A stretch of 64,000 bases of DNA from Bacteroidota bacterium (GTDB lineage: Bacteria > Bacteroidota > Bacteroidia > Chitinophagales > Chitinophagaceae): contig JAGWUV010000004.1 in assembly GCA_028875875.1 (NCBI GenBank), positions 1-64,000 of the forward strand. The letters run 5' to 3'. The notes beneath the pieces were generated by a model, which ran no database searches, was not told the origin of the DNA, and saw only the letters and a program-made list of their open reading frames with translations. Numbering within the stretch: the first letter of the stretch is position 1; the number at the start of each line of letters is the position of its first letter. Positions 28,152 through 36,495 of the stretch are shown piece by piece. Position numbers and translations under genes: made by a program.

Positions 28152-29588
28152 ATGAAAAATTTCTTAGACGAAAACTTTTTGCTGACCAACAAAACAGCGC
28201 AGCGACTGTACCATGAGTATGCAAAGCATATGCCTATTATAGATTATCACTGTCATTTGCCGCAGCAGCAAATTGCAGAAGATAAAAACTTTGAAAACCT
28301 TACCCAGATTTGGTTGTACGGAGATCATTATAAATGGCGTGCCATGCGTACCAATGGTGTTGACGAACGTTATTGTACCGGCGATGCCAGCGATTTTGAA
28401 AAGTTTCAGGCATGGGCTGCAACAGTTCCTTATACGCTGCGAAATCCATTATATCATTGGACGCATTTGGAATTGCAACGCTATTTTGATGTGCATGATA
28501 TTGTAAATGCAGATACGGCTAAGAAAATTTATGATGAATGCTCGGCTAAATTGAGAACGCCGGATTATTCCGTGAAAAACTTATTACGCAAGATGAATGT
28601 GGCTACTGTATGTACTACTGATGATCCCATTGATGATCTTGCGTTTCATCAACAGCTAAAAGATCAGGGTTTTGAAATACCTGTCCTGCCTGCATTCAGG
28701 CCGGATAAGGCCATGACGGTTTCTGATACAGAAGCATTCAATACTTACGTGAAGAAATTAGAAGTGGTGACTAATATTTCTATTTCATCTTTTGATGATT
28801 TCTTATACGCTTTGCAAAACCGTCATGATTTCTTTGCGTCTATGGGTTGTAGTGTAAGTGATCATGGATTGGAAGAAATTTATGCAGATGATTTTACTGG
28901 CCATGAAATAGATAGCATTTTCAATAAAATTCATTCCGGCAAACAGTTGAATGATGTAGAGCAACGCAAGTTTAAATCTGCCATGCTAATTCATTTTGCG
29001 GAATGGGATTGGGAAAAAGGTTGGGTACAACAGTTTCACCTGGGTGCATTGCGTAATAATAATTTAAGAAGGTTGCGTGATCTGGGGCCTGATACCGGTT
29101 GGGATTCTATTGGTGATTTTTCACAGGGCAGGGCATTGGCAAGGTTTTTAGGAAAACTGGATGATGATAACAAACTTGCAAAAACCATTTTATATAACCT
29201 TAATCCGGCTGATAATGAATTGATGGCAACGATGATCGGTAACTTTAATGATGGTAGTGTGGCTGGTAAAGTACAGTTTGGTTCTGCTTGGTGGTTCTTA
29301 GATCAGAAAGATGGTATGATCAAGCAAATGAATGCTTTATCGAACATGGGTTTGTTAAGCAAGTTTGTAGGAATGTTAACTGATTCGAGAAGCTTCTTGT
29401 CTTACCCTCGTCACGAATATTTCAGAAGGCTTTTGTGTAACCTCTTTGGTACGGAAGTAGAAGATGGTGAGTTGCCCAATGACATTGCATGGATTGGTAA
29501 AATTGTTCAGGATATTTGTTTTTACAATGCCCGTAATTATTTTGGTTGGAGCAATGTGGGTGAAACTATAGCAGTACAACATGCCTAA
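28152..29588 (+). CDS. uxaC: Uronate isomerase
   Basis: Isomerises D-galacturonate to D-tagaturonate (and glucuronate to fructuronate), the first cytoplasmic step. Amidohydrolase fold: metal-binding IIDYHCHLPQQQIAED near the N-terminus, the WTHLELQRYFD block, and the C-terminal LTDSRSFLSYPRHEYFRRLL and NARNYFGW blocks. 478 residues, standard length. It follows uxaA at 92 bp, an unusually long gap for this packed operon; the leader element fills half of that gap. Confidence 0.96.
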   Translation: MKNFLDENFLLTNKTAQRLYHEYAKHMPIIDYHCHLPQQQIAEDKNFENLTQIWLYGDHYKWRAMRTNGVDERYCTGDASDFEKFQAWAATVPYTLRNPLYHWTHLELQRYFDVHDIVNADTAKKIYDECSAKLRTPDYSVKNLLRKMNVATVCTTDDPIDDLAFHQQLKDQGFEIPVLPAFRPDKAMTVSDTEAFNTYVKKLEVVTNISISSFDDFLYALQNRHDFFASMGCSVSDHGLEEIYADDFTGHEIDSIFNKIHSGKQLNDVEQRKFKSAMLIHFAEWDWEKGWVQQFHLGALRNNNLRRLRDLGPDTGWDSIGDFSQGRALARFLGKLDDDNKLAKTILYNLNPADNELMATMIGNFNDGSVAGKVQFGSAWWFLDQKDGMIKQMNALSNMGLLSKFVGMLTDSRSFLSYPRHEYFRRLLCNLFGTEVEDGELPNDIAWIGKIVQDICFYNARNYFGWSNVGETIAVQHA

Positions 29589-29606
29589 ACTGGCTGATCA
29601 ATGATT

Positions 29607-29624
29607 TGTGCAAACGTTTTCCTA
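29607..29624 (-). promoter_or_regulatory. LacI-type operator, site 4 (kduD-kduI), weaker
   Basis: On the minus strand it reads TAGGAAAACGTTTGCACA, sharing the GAAAC/GTTTGC centre with the stronger sites. It lies 85 bp before the kduD start, within the same distance range as the others. Confidence 0.5.
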
Positions 29625-29629
29625 AATAA

Positions 29630-29656
29630 AATGCTTTTCTTTTAGTGAAAAGCATT
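29630..29656. other. Hairpin in the kduD leader
   Basis: Perfect 10-bp stem AATGCTTTTC / GAAAAGCATT with a 7-base loop between uxaC and kduD. No T-run follows on the plus strand, so it may be an RNA processing or attenuation structure rather than a plain terminator. Confidence 0.6.
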
Positions 29657-29709
29657 GAAGTGTGGGTACTTTAGCACATTCATTTCCCATTCGTTTAATC
29701 TATTTTATC

Positions 29710-30477
29710 GTGAGTACACATTTATTTGATCTTACTGGAAAAGTCGCACTGGTAACAGGTTGCAACAAAGGCATAGGGAAAGCTATGGCTTTAGGACTTG
29801 CTGAATCAGGTGCAGATATCATTGGCGTTTCTTATTCTATAGAACTTTCCGGAAGTGCAGTGGAGCAAGAAGTGAAAGCATTGGGCAGGAACTTTAAAGC
29901 TTATCAGGCTGATATGAGTAACCGTGAAAGCCTGTATACTTTTATTACAAAAGTGAAAGCAGAGAATCCGGTAATAGATATTCTTGTGAATAATGCCGGT
30001 ACCATCATGCGAGCCCCGGCAGCTGAACATTCTGATGAGTATTGGGATAAGGTGATGAATATTAATCTTGATTCTCCTTTTATCCTGGCCAGGGAAATAG
30101 GAAAGGATATGGTGGTTCGTGGAAGTGGTAAAATTATTTTCACTTGTTCGTTACTAAGTTTTCAAGGTGGTGTATTTGTTCCGGGCTATGCAGCAAGTAA
30201 GGGTGCTTTGAATACTTTGGTGAAGGCATTGGCCAATGAATGGACTAGCAAGGGTGTTAATGTGAATGGTATAGCCCCGGGTTATATTGCTACCGATAAT
30301 ACAGAAGCTTTGCGCAATGACCCAATAAGAAGTAAATCGATATTGGATCGTATACCCGCTAACCGTTGGGGACAAACAGATGATCTGAAAGGAGCAACGA
30401 TATTCCTCTCTTCCAAGGCATCTGATTATGTGAGCGGTACCATCATCACTGTTGATGGCGGATGGATGGGGAGATAA
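29710..30477 (+). CDS. kduD: 2-dehydro-3-deoxygluconate 5-dehydrogenase (SDR family)
   Basis: Reduces 2,5-diketo-3-deoxygluconate to KDG in the cytoplasm. I start at GTG 29710 because the family begins just before LFDLTGKVALVTGC; extending to 29662 adds 16 residues across unrelated sequence. SDR marks: cofactor loop TGCNKGIGKAMALG (about residues 14-27), NNAGT, the catalytic Ser and Tyr-x-x-x-Lys in PGYAASKGAL, and GIAPGYIATDNT typical of KduD. 255 residues. Followed by kduI in the next frame. Confidence 0.92.
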   Translation: MSTHLFDLTGKVALVTGCNKGIGKAMALGLAESGADIIGVSYSIELSGSAVEQEVKALGRNFKAYQADMSNRESLYTFITKVKAENPVIDILVNNAGTIMRAPAAEHSDEYWDKVMNINLDSPFILAREIGKDMVVRGSGKIIFTCSLLSFQGGVFVPGYAASKGALNTLVKALANEWTSKGVNVNGIAPGYIATDNTEALRNDPIRSKSILDRIPANRWGQTDDLKGATIFLSSKASDYVSGTIITVDGGWMGR

Positions 30478-30506
30478 ACGATTTTAAAAGTTCAAAAATT
30501 AAATGT

Positions 30507-31337
30507 ATGGAGATCAGGTTTCAAAATAGTCCGAAAGAGACAGCTACAATGAATACACAGGAAATAAGAGAAAACTTCCTGGTGAGTGGGTTAATGCAGG
30601 ATGATTCAATGAAGCTCGTGTATTCGCATTATGATCGTGTGATAATCGGTGGTGTAAAGCCTGTGATGAAAAGTATTCCATTGCCCAATGAAGAAGAATT
30701 GAAAGCTGAATACTTTTTAGAGAGAAGGGAAATTGGTATCATTAACTTAGGCGGTGAAGGTACAGTAAAAGCTGATGGAGAAACATATAACATTCAAAAA
30801 TTAGAATGTGTGTATTTAGGTAAAGGAACGCAAGAAGTAAGTTTCGCTTCTGCAGCTAAAAACAATCCTGCATTGTTCTTCTTTTTATCAACTCCTGCAC
30901 ACCATACTTATCCCAACAGGAAGATGACCAAAGAGGAAGCATCGCCTGTTAACCTGGGTGATATTTCTACTTCAAACAAAAGAACGATCTACAAATACAT
31001 TCATCTGGATGGTATTAAAAGCTGTCAATTGGTGATGGGATTGACTGTTTTGGAACCCGGCAGTGTATGGAATTCTGTTCCGCCACACACACATACACGC
31101 CGCATGGAAGTGTATGCGTATTTTGATGTAGCTCCTGAGCATAGGGTCATGCATTTTATGGGGCAGCCACAGGAAACAAGGCATATCATCATGCAAAACC
31201 TTGAAGCTGTTATTTCTCCTCCATGGTCTATGCACTTTGGTTGCGGAACTTCCAACTATGGTTTTATATGGGGTATGGCGGGTGAGAACCAGGTATTCTC
31301 TGATATGGATCCGGCTCCTATCAATACTTTGCTATAA
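30507..31337 (+). CDS. kduI: 5-keto-4-deoxyuronate isomerase
   Basis: Isomerises the product of GH105 or GH88 action to the substrate of KduD. ATG 30507 gives 276 residues, the usual size; the frame from 30462 would overlap kduD. The bicupin keeps the metal ligands His194 and His196 (VPPHTHTRRM), Glu201 (MEVYAYFD) and His243 (SPPWSMHFGCGTS). It serves both polysaccharide loci of this window because both yield unsaturated uronates. Confidence 0.96.
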   Translation: MEIRFQNSPKETATMNTQEIRENFLVSGLMQDDSMKLVYSHYDRVIIGGVKPVMKSIPLPNEEELKAEYFLERREIGIINLGGEGTVKADGETYNIQKLECVYLGKGTQEVSFASAAKNNPALFFFLSTPAHHTYPNRKMTKEEASPVNLGDISTSNKRTIYKYIHLDGIKSCQLVMGLTVLEPGSVWNSVPPHTHTRRMEVYAYFDVAPEHRVMHFMGQPQETRHIIMQNLEAVISPPWSMHFGCGTSNYGFIWGMAGENQVFSDMDPAPINTLL

Positions 31338-31347
31338 AAAGTATATA

Positions 31348-31387
31348 GCCGTTACTAAGTAGCGGCAATGTGTATATAAATGTTTTT
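31348..31387 (+). terminator. Probable terminator after kduI
   Basis: Stem GCCGTTA / TAGCGGC (31348-31366, one G-T pair), with flanking TATATA and a short T-run at 31382-31387. Weaker than the other terminators. Confidence 0.5.
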
Positions 31388-31482
31388 TAGATCAGGGTGA
31401 TGCAGGTTTTCGGTCAGTTTTATTGTTTATGAAATTGATCCTAACTCTTGGATCATCCTGATTTTTTTTAAATGATGATGAT

Positions 31483-32499
31483 ATGAAAAAAGTGCTCTGC
31501 TTTGGCGAATTACTTCTTCGGATTTCTCCGGCTCCTGGCGATGAAGCCATAGATAAACATCCGATGTTATTATATATGGGTGGTGCAGAGCTGAATGTCG
31601 CAACAGCCCTTGCCGGATGGGGCGTTCCTGTGAAATATTGTACCGCTTTGCCTGATAATTTTATGAGCAGGCATGTGATCGATTACCTCGAATACAAAGG
31701 CATTTATACTTCTTCTGTTTTGTTTACGGGAGACCGCATCGGTGTGTATTATTTGGAGCGTGGTGCAGACTTGAAAAGTGGTGTGGTATATGACAGGGAC
31801 CGTTCTTCTTTTTCTTCTCTGAAAAGGGGAATGCTTGATTGGGATAAAATACTGCGTGATGTAGTATGGTTCAATTTCTCTGCTATCTCTCCAGCGTTAA
31901 ATGCGGACATTGCTGATGTTTGCCTCGAAGCATTAGAAGCAGCTTCTAAAAAAGGGATCACTATTTCTGTCGATCTGAATTATCGTTCAAGGTTATGGAA
32001 ATATGGTAAACAACCTGTAGAGGTTATGCCTTCGTTATTACAGTATTGTGATGTGGTAATGGGTAATATATGGAGTGCAAATACTTTACTCAACACTTCT
32101 ATCGATGAACACATTCACGAGAAGAAGAGCCGGCAGGCCTATCTCGATCATGCAGTAGCTACTTCAAAGGAAATCATGCAGCGCTTTCCTAAATGCAGCA
32201 CCGTTGCCAATACTTTTCGTTTTGATAACGAGGCCAATAATATTCGTTACTTCACCACTTTGTACAGTAAAGAACAACTATTTGTTTCGCAGGAATTAAG
32301 TTGTGCCGGCGTGGTAGATCGCAGCGGAAGCGGCGATTGTTTTATGGCAGGATTAATTTACGGTTTATACAATGAGCATGATGCTCAGGAAACTTTGGAT
32401 TATGCAACAGCTGCTGCTTTCGGAAAATTGCAGGAGCAGGGTGATGCTACAGGGCAGGATGTTTTTACTGTGCAAAAAAGGTCAACTCCTAATAAATAA
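31483..32499 (+). CDS. PfkB-family sugar kinase, first of two KDG-kinase-like genes
   Basis: Ribokinase-fold kinase that resembles 2-keto-3-deoxygluconate kinases: N-terminal VLCFGELLLRISP, GGAELNVATALAGWG, and the catalytic base Asp in VVDRSGSGDCFMAGLIYGL. 338 residues. It differs clearly from the other kinase at 33181-34206 (for example GGAEL against GGGEA). Either both phosphorylate KDG under different control or one uses another keto-acid or sugar. It lies downstream of kduI with its own 145-bp gap and converges on the YhcH-like gene. Confidence 0.85.
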   Translation: MKKVLCFGELLLRISPAPGDEAIDKHPMLLYMGGAELNVATALAGWGVPVKYCTALPDNFMSRHVIDYLEYKGIYTSSVLFTGDRIGVYYLERGADLKSGVVYDRDRSSFSSLKRGMLDWDKILRDVVWFNFSAISPALNADIADVCLEALEAASKKGITISVDLNYRSRLWKYGKQPVEVMPSLLQYCDVVMGNIWSANTLLNTSIDEHIHEKKSRQAYLDHAVATSKEIMQRFPKCSTVANTFRFDNEANNIRYFTTLYSKEQLFVSQELSCAGVVDRSGSGDCFMAGLIYGLYNEHDAQETLDYATAAAFGKLQEQGDATGQDVFTVQKRSTPNK

Positions 32500-32501
32500 A
32501 A

Positions 32502-32535
32502 ATGGCGAAGCTTCTTTGATGAAGTCATTCGCCAT
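32502..32535. terminator. Hairpin between convergent kinase and YhcH-like genes
   Basis: Stem ATGGCGAA / TTCGCCAT extended by GCTTC / GAAGT around a TTTGAT loop. No clear T-run, but its position between convergent genes fits termination. Confidence 0.6.
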
Positions 32536-32555
32536 ATACTCAAACGGAAGTAGGG

Positions 32556-33008
32556 TTAAATTTTAACCTTGATCACCAATTTCTTGATCAATCCCTCGCC
32601 GATCATCGGTGCATGTACATCATTGGGAAAGAAGATCACGAATTGGTTATCTGTCAAACCAAAATAAGTATCCGGTGCATCATTATATAACTGAACATCT
32701 TTTTCAGCATTGTAATCTCCTTTAGGTGCAATACAACCATTACGGGGCTTGTAACCAATCGTTTCCTTGCCCCTGATGCAAACCTGTATGTCAATGTGTT
32801 TGTTATGGCATTCAAATTTTGCGGTAGAAGCCTCAGTTGTAACCCCTTCTTTATCGGAAACAATAGCTTTTAAATTATCTCCATCAATTTCAAACTTACC
32901 AATCTCCATATTGGCTAAATCCTGTGAAGCAATGTAAGCAAAAGCTTTTTCAAATAAGGGATGCACACTATAGTATTGCTGTGCATTAGCTAACGTATCA
33001 AGTATCAT
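32556..33008 (-). CDS. YhcH/YjgK/YiaL-family (DUF386) cupin-like protein
   Basis: Small beta-sandwich protein of a family often found in sialic-acid and uronate operons, proposed to act on sugar anomers or as a small binding protein; the reaction is not established. 150 residues, cytoplasmic. Family blocks visible: KFECHNKHIDIQVCIRGKETIGY and FVIFFPNDVHAPMIGEG, with conserved His and Asp residues that may hold a metal. It is transcribed against the first kinase and preceded by the third copy of the leader element, which links it to the pectinesterase and uxaC genes. Confidence 0.88.
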   Translation of the reverse strand: MILDTLANAQQYYSVHPLFEKAFAYIASQDLANMEIGKFEIDGDNLKAIVSDKEGVTTEASTAKFECHNKHIDIQVCIRGKETIGYKPRNGCIAPKGDYNAEKDVQLYNDAPDTYFGLTDNQFVIFFPNDVHAPMIGEGLIKKLVIKVKI

Positions 33009-33030
33009 AGTTTTTTGTTTTTATTTTTTG

Positions 33031-33076
33031 GTAACCGGCTGAAGTTTTTCATGGCACCGCCTCTTGCGTCGCACAC
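33031..33076 (-). repeat. Bipartite leader element, copy 3 (before the YhcH-like gene)
   Basis: Read on the minus strand: GTGTGCGACGCAA then AGCCGGTTAC, 46 bases end to end. The middle contains GGCGGTGCC. The 3' module ends 22 bases before the ATG at 33008. Again in sense orientation to the gene. Confidence 0.8.
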
Positions 33077-33110
33077 TTCAACTTTATGAATATAAAAGGA
33101 ACAGAAATAG

Positions 33111-33149
33111 AAAAATCCGCCAGTGGTAAGAATACCCGACGGATTTTTT
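33111..33149 (-). terminator. Terminator of the kdgK gene
   Basis: Stem AAAAATCCG / CGGATTTTT with an inner GGGTAT/ATACCC-like pairing; a T-run follows on the minus strand. Confidence 0.8.
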
Positions 33150-33180
33150 CGCTTGTCTATGAAAAGTATTCACTCAAATA

Positions 33181-34206
33181 CTAACGTTGTACACGGCCTG
33201 ATCCGTCGCCTTGAACTAAGTCCATTACTTCTTTTACAGTAACGTGGTTCAAATCTCCCGGAATAGTGTGTTTCATGGCAGAGGCAGCAACACCGAACTC
33301 AGCGGCTTCGTTAAAAGGCTTACCTGCAACCAATCCATAAATGAAACCGCTGGCAAAAGAATCACCACTACCTACGCGGTCAACGATCCTTACTTCATAT
33401 TGTTTGGTATGATAAAATTCATTGCCATCATATACCAATGCACTCCAACCATTATCAGAAGCACTGTGGCTTTCTCTTAATGTAGAAGCAATGTATTTAA
33501 ATCCGAATTTGTCTTTCATTTGTTTGAATACGCTTTTGTAACCATCCAGGTTTAATTCGCCTTTGGTTACATCTGTGCCTTCAGCTTTAAAACCTAAAGT
33601 AGTTTCCGCGTCTTCTTCATTACCAATACAAACATCAACATACTGGCATAATTTCGTCATTACTTCTCTTGCCTTTTCTTTACTCCATAATTTCTTACGG
33701 TAGTTAAGATCTATACTTGTTGTAATGCCTTTAGCTTTAGCAGCTTTCAAAGCAGCTTCAGTAACGGCAGCAGCTTTATCGCTTAAAGCCGGTGTAATAC
33801 CTGTGGTATGAAACCAATCTGCACCTTCGAAAATTTTATCAAAATCAAAATCAGACAAATCAACATCGGCTATAGATGCACCGGCACGGTCGTAAATAAC
33901 CTGTGATGCTCTCATGGAAGCACCTGTTTCCAGGAAGTAGATGCCTAATCTTTTTCCACCTCTGGCAACAAATTGTGTGTCTACTCCATAACGACGTAAA
34001 TGGTTGATGGCAGCTTGTCCTAAAGCATTATCCGGTACTTTGGAAACGAAGGTTCCGTTCAAGCCGTAGTTGCATAATGCAGCAGCAACATTGGCTTCGC
34101 CACCACCGTATGTAACATCGAAACTATCGCTTTGAACAAATCTTTCATGACCGGGCGTTGATAAACGCATCATAATTTCACCCAGTGTAACAACTTTTTT
34201 AGACAT
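33181..34206 (-). CDS. kdgK: 2-keto-3-deoxygluconate kinase (PfkB family)
   Basis: Phosphorylates KDG for cleavage by KdgA. Blocks: VVTLGEIMMRLSTPGHERF, GGGEANVAAALCNYG, DLNYRKKLW and the catalytic VDRVGSGDSFASGFIYGL with Asp as base. 341 residues. It is divergent from kdgA with a highly symmetric LacI-type operator in the 197-bp gap, so both last steps of the pathway are likely controlled together. This is the better KDG kinase candidate of the two PfkB genes because of that partner. Confidence 0.88.
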   Translation of the reverse strand: MSKKVVTLGEIMMRLSTPGHERFVQSDSFDVTYGGGEANVAAALCNYGLNGTFVSKVPDNALGQAAINHLRRYGVDTQFVARGGKRLGIYFLETGASMRASQVIYDRAGASIADVDLSDFDFDKIFEGADWFHTTGITPALSDKAAAVTEAALKAAKAKGITTSIDLNYRKKLWSKEKAREVMTKLCQYVDVCIGNEEDAETTLGFKAEGTDVTKGELNLDGYKSVFKQMKDKFGFKYIASTLRESHSASDNGWSALVYDGNEFYHTKQYEVRIVDRVGSGDSFASGFIYGLVAGKPFNEAAEFGVAASAMKHTIPGDLNHVTVKEVMDLVQGDGSGRVQR

Positions 34207-34292
34207 AATCGTTAGTTGTGTTTGAGGTAATGATTTTTAGTTTTTTGAGAAACCAAAGGTATAAGCTGGTAAAGGATTTGGAACGCAAAAAC

Positions 34293-34310
34293 TACGCTAA
34301 CGATTGCGTA
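34293..34310 (+). promoter_or_regulatory. LacI-type operator, site 5 (divergent kdgK / kdgA-exuT)
   Basis: TACGCTAACGATTGCGTA: seven of nine base pairs are symmetric around the central CG, the best palindrome of the set. It is 86 bp from the kdgK start and 93 bp from the kdgA start. Confidence 0.8.
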
Positions 34311-34403
34311 AAAAAGGCCCTTATTTCTTTTTATTTAAAGCAATAATACGGTGCTTTGTATGCATCGGAAAACAAGATTGCTTTAACCATCAAATAAACT
34401 GAA

Positions 34404-35063
34404 ATGGATAAAAAAAATGAGATTCTTTCCAGCGTAGTAAAACAAGGAATCCTGCCTCTCTTCTTCAACAAAGACACAGAAGTTTCAATCAGCGTTTTAA
34501 GAGCTTTATATGAAGCCGGAATCACGTCAGTAGAATATACCAATCGTGGTGAAGCAGCTTTGAACAATTTCAAAGCAATGCGTAAAGTTGTTGATGCGGA
34601 ATTGAAAGGTATGCACTTAGGTGTGGGTACTATCAAAAACGGACAAATGGCTCAACAATTCATCGATGCCGGTGCAGATTACATTATTTGCCCGGGATTA
34701 GTAGAAAGTGTTGCTGAAGTAGCCGATAAAAATAACATGTTGTGGGTGCCGGGTTGTATGACACCTTCAGAGATCATCAAATCAGAAACATTAGGTGCTA
34801 AGCTGGTGAAATTATTTCCTGGCAATATTTTAGGTCCTGCTTTCCTGTCTTCCATTAAAGAATTGTTTCCTGATCTGTTGTTTATGCCTACAGGTGGTGT
34901 AGATTTGGATAAAGACAATATTGGCGGTTGGTTTAAAGCCGGTGTTTGTTGCGTTGGAATGGGCAGTAAGCTGATCACTAAAAAATTATTGGAAGAAAAA
35001 AATTATGCTGAAATTACCAAAGCCACTAAGCAGGTGATGGAAATTGTTCAGTCTGTTAAATAA
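34404..35063 (+). CDS. kdgA: KDPG aldolase (2-dehydro-3-deoxyphosphogluconate aldolase)
   Basis: Splits 2-keto-3-deoxy-6-phosphogluconate into pyruvate and glyceraldehyde-3-phosphate. Class I aldolase: Schiff-base Lys136 in KLVKLFPGN and Glu44 in SVEYTNRGE; GVGTIKN and LFMPTGGVDLDN-like phosphate-binding blocks are present (here GGVDLDKDNI). 219 residues, cytoplasmic. Five bases separate it from the transporter gene. Confidence 0.95.
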   Translation: MDKKNEILSSVVKQGILPLFFNKDTEVSISVLRALYEAGITSVEYTNRGEAALNNFKAMRKVVDAELKGMHLGVGTIKNGQMAQQFIDAGADYIICPGLVESVAEVADKNNMLWVPGCMTPSEIIKSETLGAKLVKLFPGNILGPAFLSSIKELFPDLLFMPTGGVDLDKDNIGGWFKAGVCCVGMGSKLITKKLLEEKNYAEITKATKQVMEIVQSVK

Positions 35064-35068
35064 GCAAC

Positions 35069-36406
35069 ATGTCTACTACTAAAATCGGCGGATACCGCTG
35101 GACGATTGTTACCTTGCTATTGTTTGCCACCACCATCAATTACATGGATAGGCAGGTGATCTCTTATTTAAAAGAACATTTCTGTGCACCTGTAGAACAA
35201 GGTGGTTTCGGTTGGAGTAATACAGATTTCTCTTATGTTACAGCTTTCTTTACTGCGTTCTATGCCAGCGTAACTATTATAGCCGGGTTAGTGATTGATA
35301 AGATAGGTACCAAGTTGGGGCTAGCCTTGTCTTTAATCATTTGGTCGCTTTTTGGAATGCTGAACGCATTTGCAGGGAAAACTGTTTTAGTGCATGTTGT
35401 AATTAGAAGTTTATTTGGTATTGGGGAGGCTGGTAACTTTCCCGCTTCTATTAAAACTGTTGCCGAATGGTTTCCAAGAAAAGAGCGTGCTTTAGCTACA
35501 GGTATTTTTAACAGCGGATCTAACATTGGTGCCATGATCGCATCTCTATTTGTTCCCTGGTGTTTAATCCATTTCGGTGTGGAAGCTGGCTGGAAGCTGG
35601 CTTACATAATAACAGGTGCAGTTGGTTTTATTTGGTTGTTCTTTTGGTTTGCATTGTATAACTCTCCCTCCAAACATAAGAAGATAACCAAAGAGGAATA
35701 CGATTATATACATAGGGATGAAGCTACTGATCCGCCTGCCAATGGTAATAAAGTATCATGGGGTAAACTTTTCGGCTACAAACAAACCTGGGCATTCTTT
35801 ACAGGTAAATTCATGACGGATGGTATCTGGTGGTTTCTTTTATTCTGGCTGCCTGATTACCTGAAGAAACAATTCGGTATGTCGAGCCATGAAGTGATGT
35901 TGCCCACATTTGTCGTATATGGTGTTGCTATTGTAGGTAGTGTTTATGGAGGAAGTATTCCTATGTCGTTTATGAATAAGGGCTGGGAAGTATATAGAGC
36001 AAGAATGACAGCGATGTTGATCATTGCACTTTGTCCGCTTATATTGTTATCTACACAATATTTTGGCAATGTAGCAGTTTTTGGAAATCATGCTTCATTC
36101 CTGGCGGTTGCAGTTATTTGTATCGGAGCCGCCGCTCACCAGGCTTGGAGTGCCAACCTGTTTACAACCGTATCGGATATGTTTCCTAAAAAGGCAGTGG
36201 GTTCAGTTACCGGTATCGGAGGATTGGCCGGAGGATTAGGCGGTGTATTGGTTCAATTGTTGGCCGGTAGATTAACTGATTTCTTTAGCGCTACTCCACA
36301 AACAGCATACATGATCATGTTCGTTGTATGTGCGTTATCTTATGTAACCGCCTGGAGTATTATGAAAGCTTTAGTGCCAAGGTTTAAGCCAATTACAGAC
36401 TTATAA
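35069..36406 (+). CDS. exuT: Hexuronate transporter, MFS (ExuT-like)
   Basis: Inner-membrane importer for galacturonate or glucuronate. About twelve hydrophobic segments over 445 residues. The start YRWTIVTLLLFATTINYMDRQVISYL is typical of the anion:cation symporter/ExuT group, with the GIGEAGNFPASIKTVAEWF signature in the first half and GIGGLAGGLGGVLVQLLAG near the end. It forms a unit with kdgA under the divergent LacI-type site and closes with a strong terminator. Confidence 0.92.
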   Translation: MSTTKIGGYRWTIVTLLLFATTINYMDRQVISYLKEHFCAPVEQGGFGWSNTDFSYVTAFFTAFYASVTIIAGLVIDKIGTKLGLALSLIIWSLFGMLNAFAGKTVLVHVVIRSLFGIGEAGNFPASIKTVAEWFPRKERALATGIFNSGSNIGAMIASLFVPWCLIHFGVEAGWKLAYIITGAVGFIWLFFWFALYNSPSKHKKITKEEYDYIHRDEATDPPANGNKVSWGKLFGYKQTWAFFTGKFMTDGIWWFLLFWLPDYLKKQFGMSSHEVMLPTFVVYGVAIVGSVYGGSIPMSFMNKGWEVYRARMTAMLIIALCPLILLSTQYFGNVAVFGNHASFLAVAVICIGAAAHQAWSANLFTTVSDMFPKKAVGSVTGIGGLAGGLGGVLVQLLAGRLTDFFSATPQTAYMIMFVVCALSYVTAWSIMKALVPRFKPITDL

Positions 36407-36432
36407 TTTCTTAGATTTTATAATCATTTAAT

Positions 36433-36479
36433 TGACCTGCGCTAAAGAAAACAATATCTTTAAGCAGGTCATTTTTTTA
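36433..36479 (+). terminator. Terminator after the transporter gene
   Basis: Stem TGACCTGC / GCAGGTCA, extended by inner TAAAGA/TCTTTA pairing, then seven T. Marks the end of the pectin locus. Confidence 0.9.
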
Positions 36480-36495
36480 TTTGAATACTAACGAT

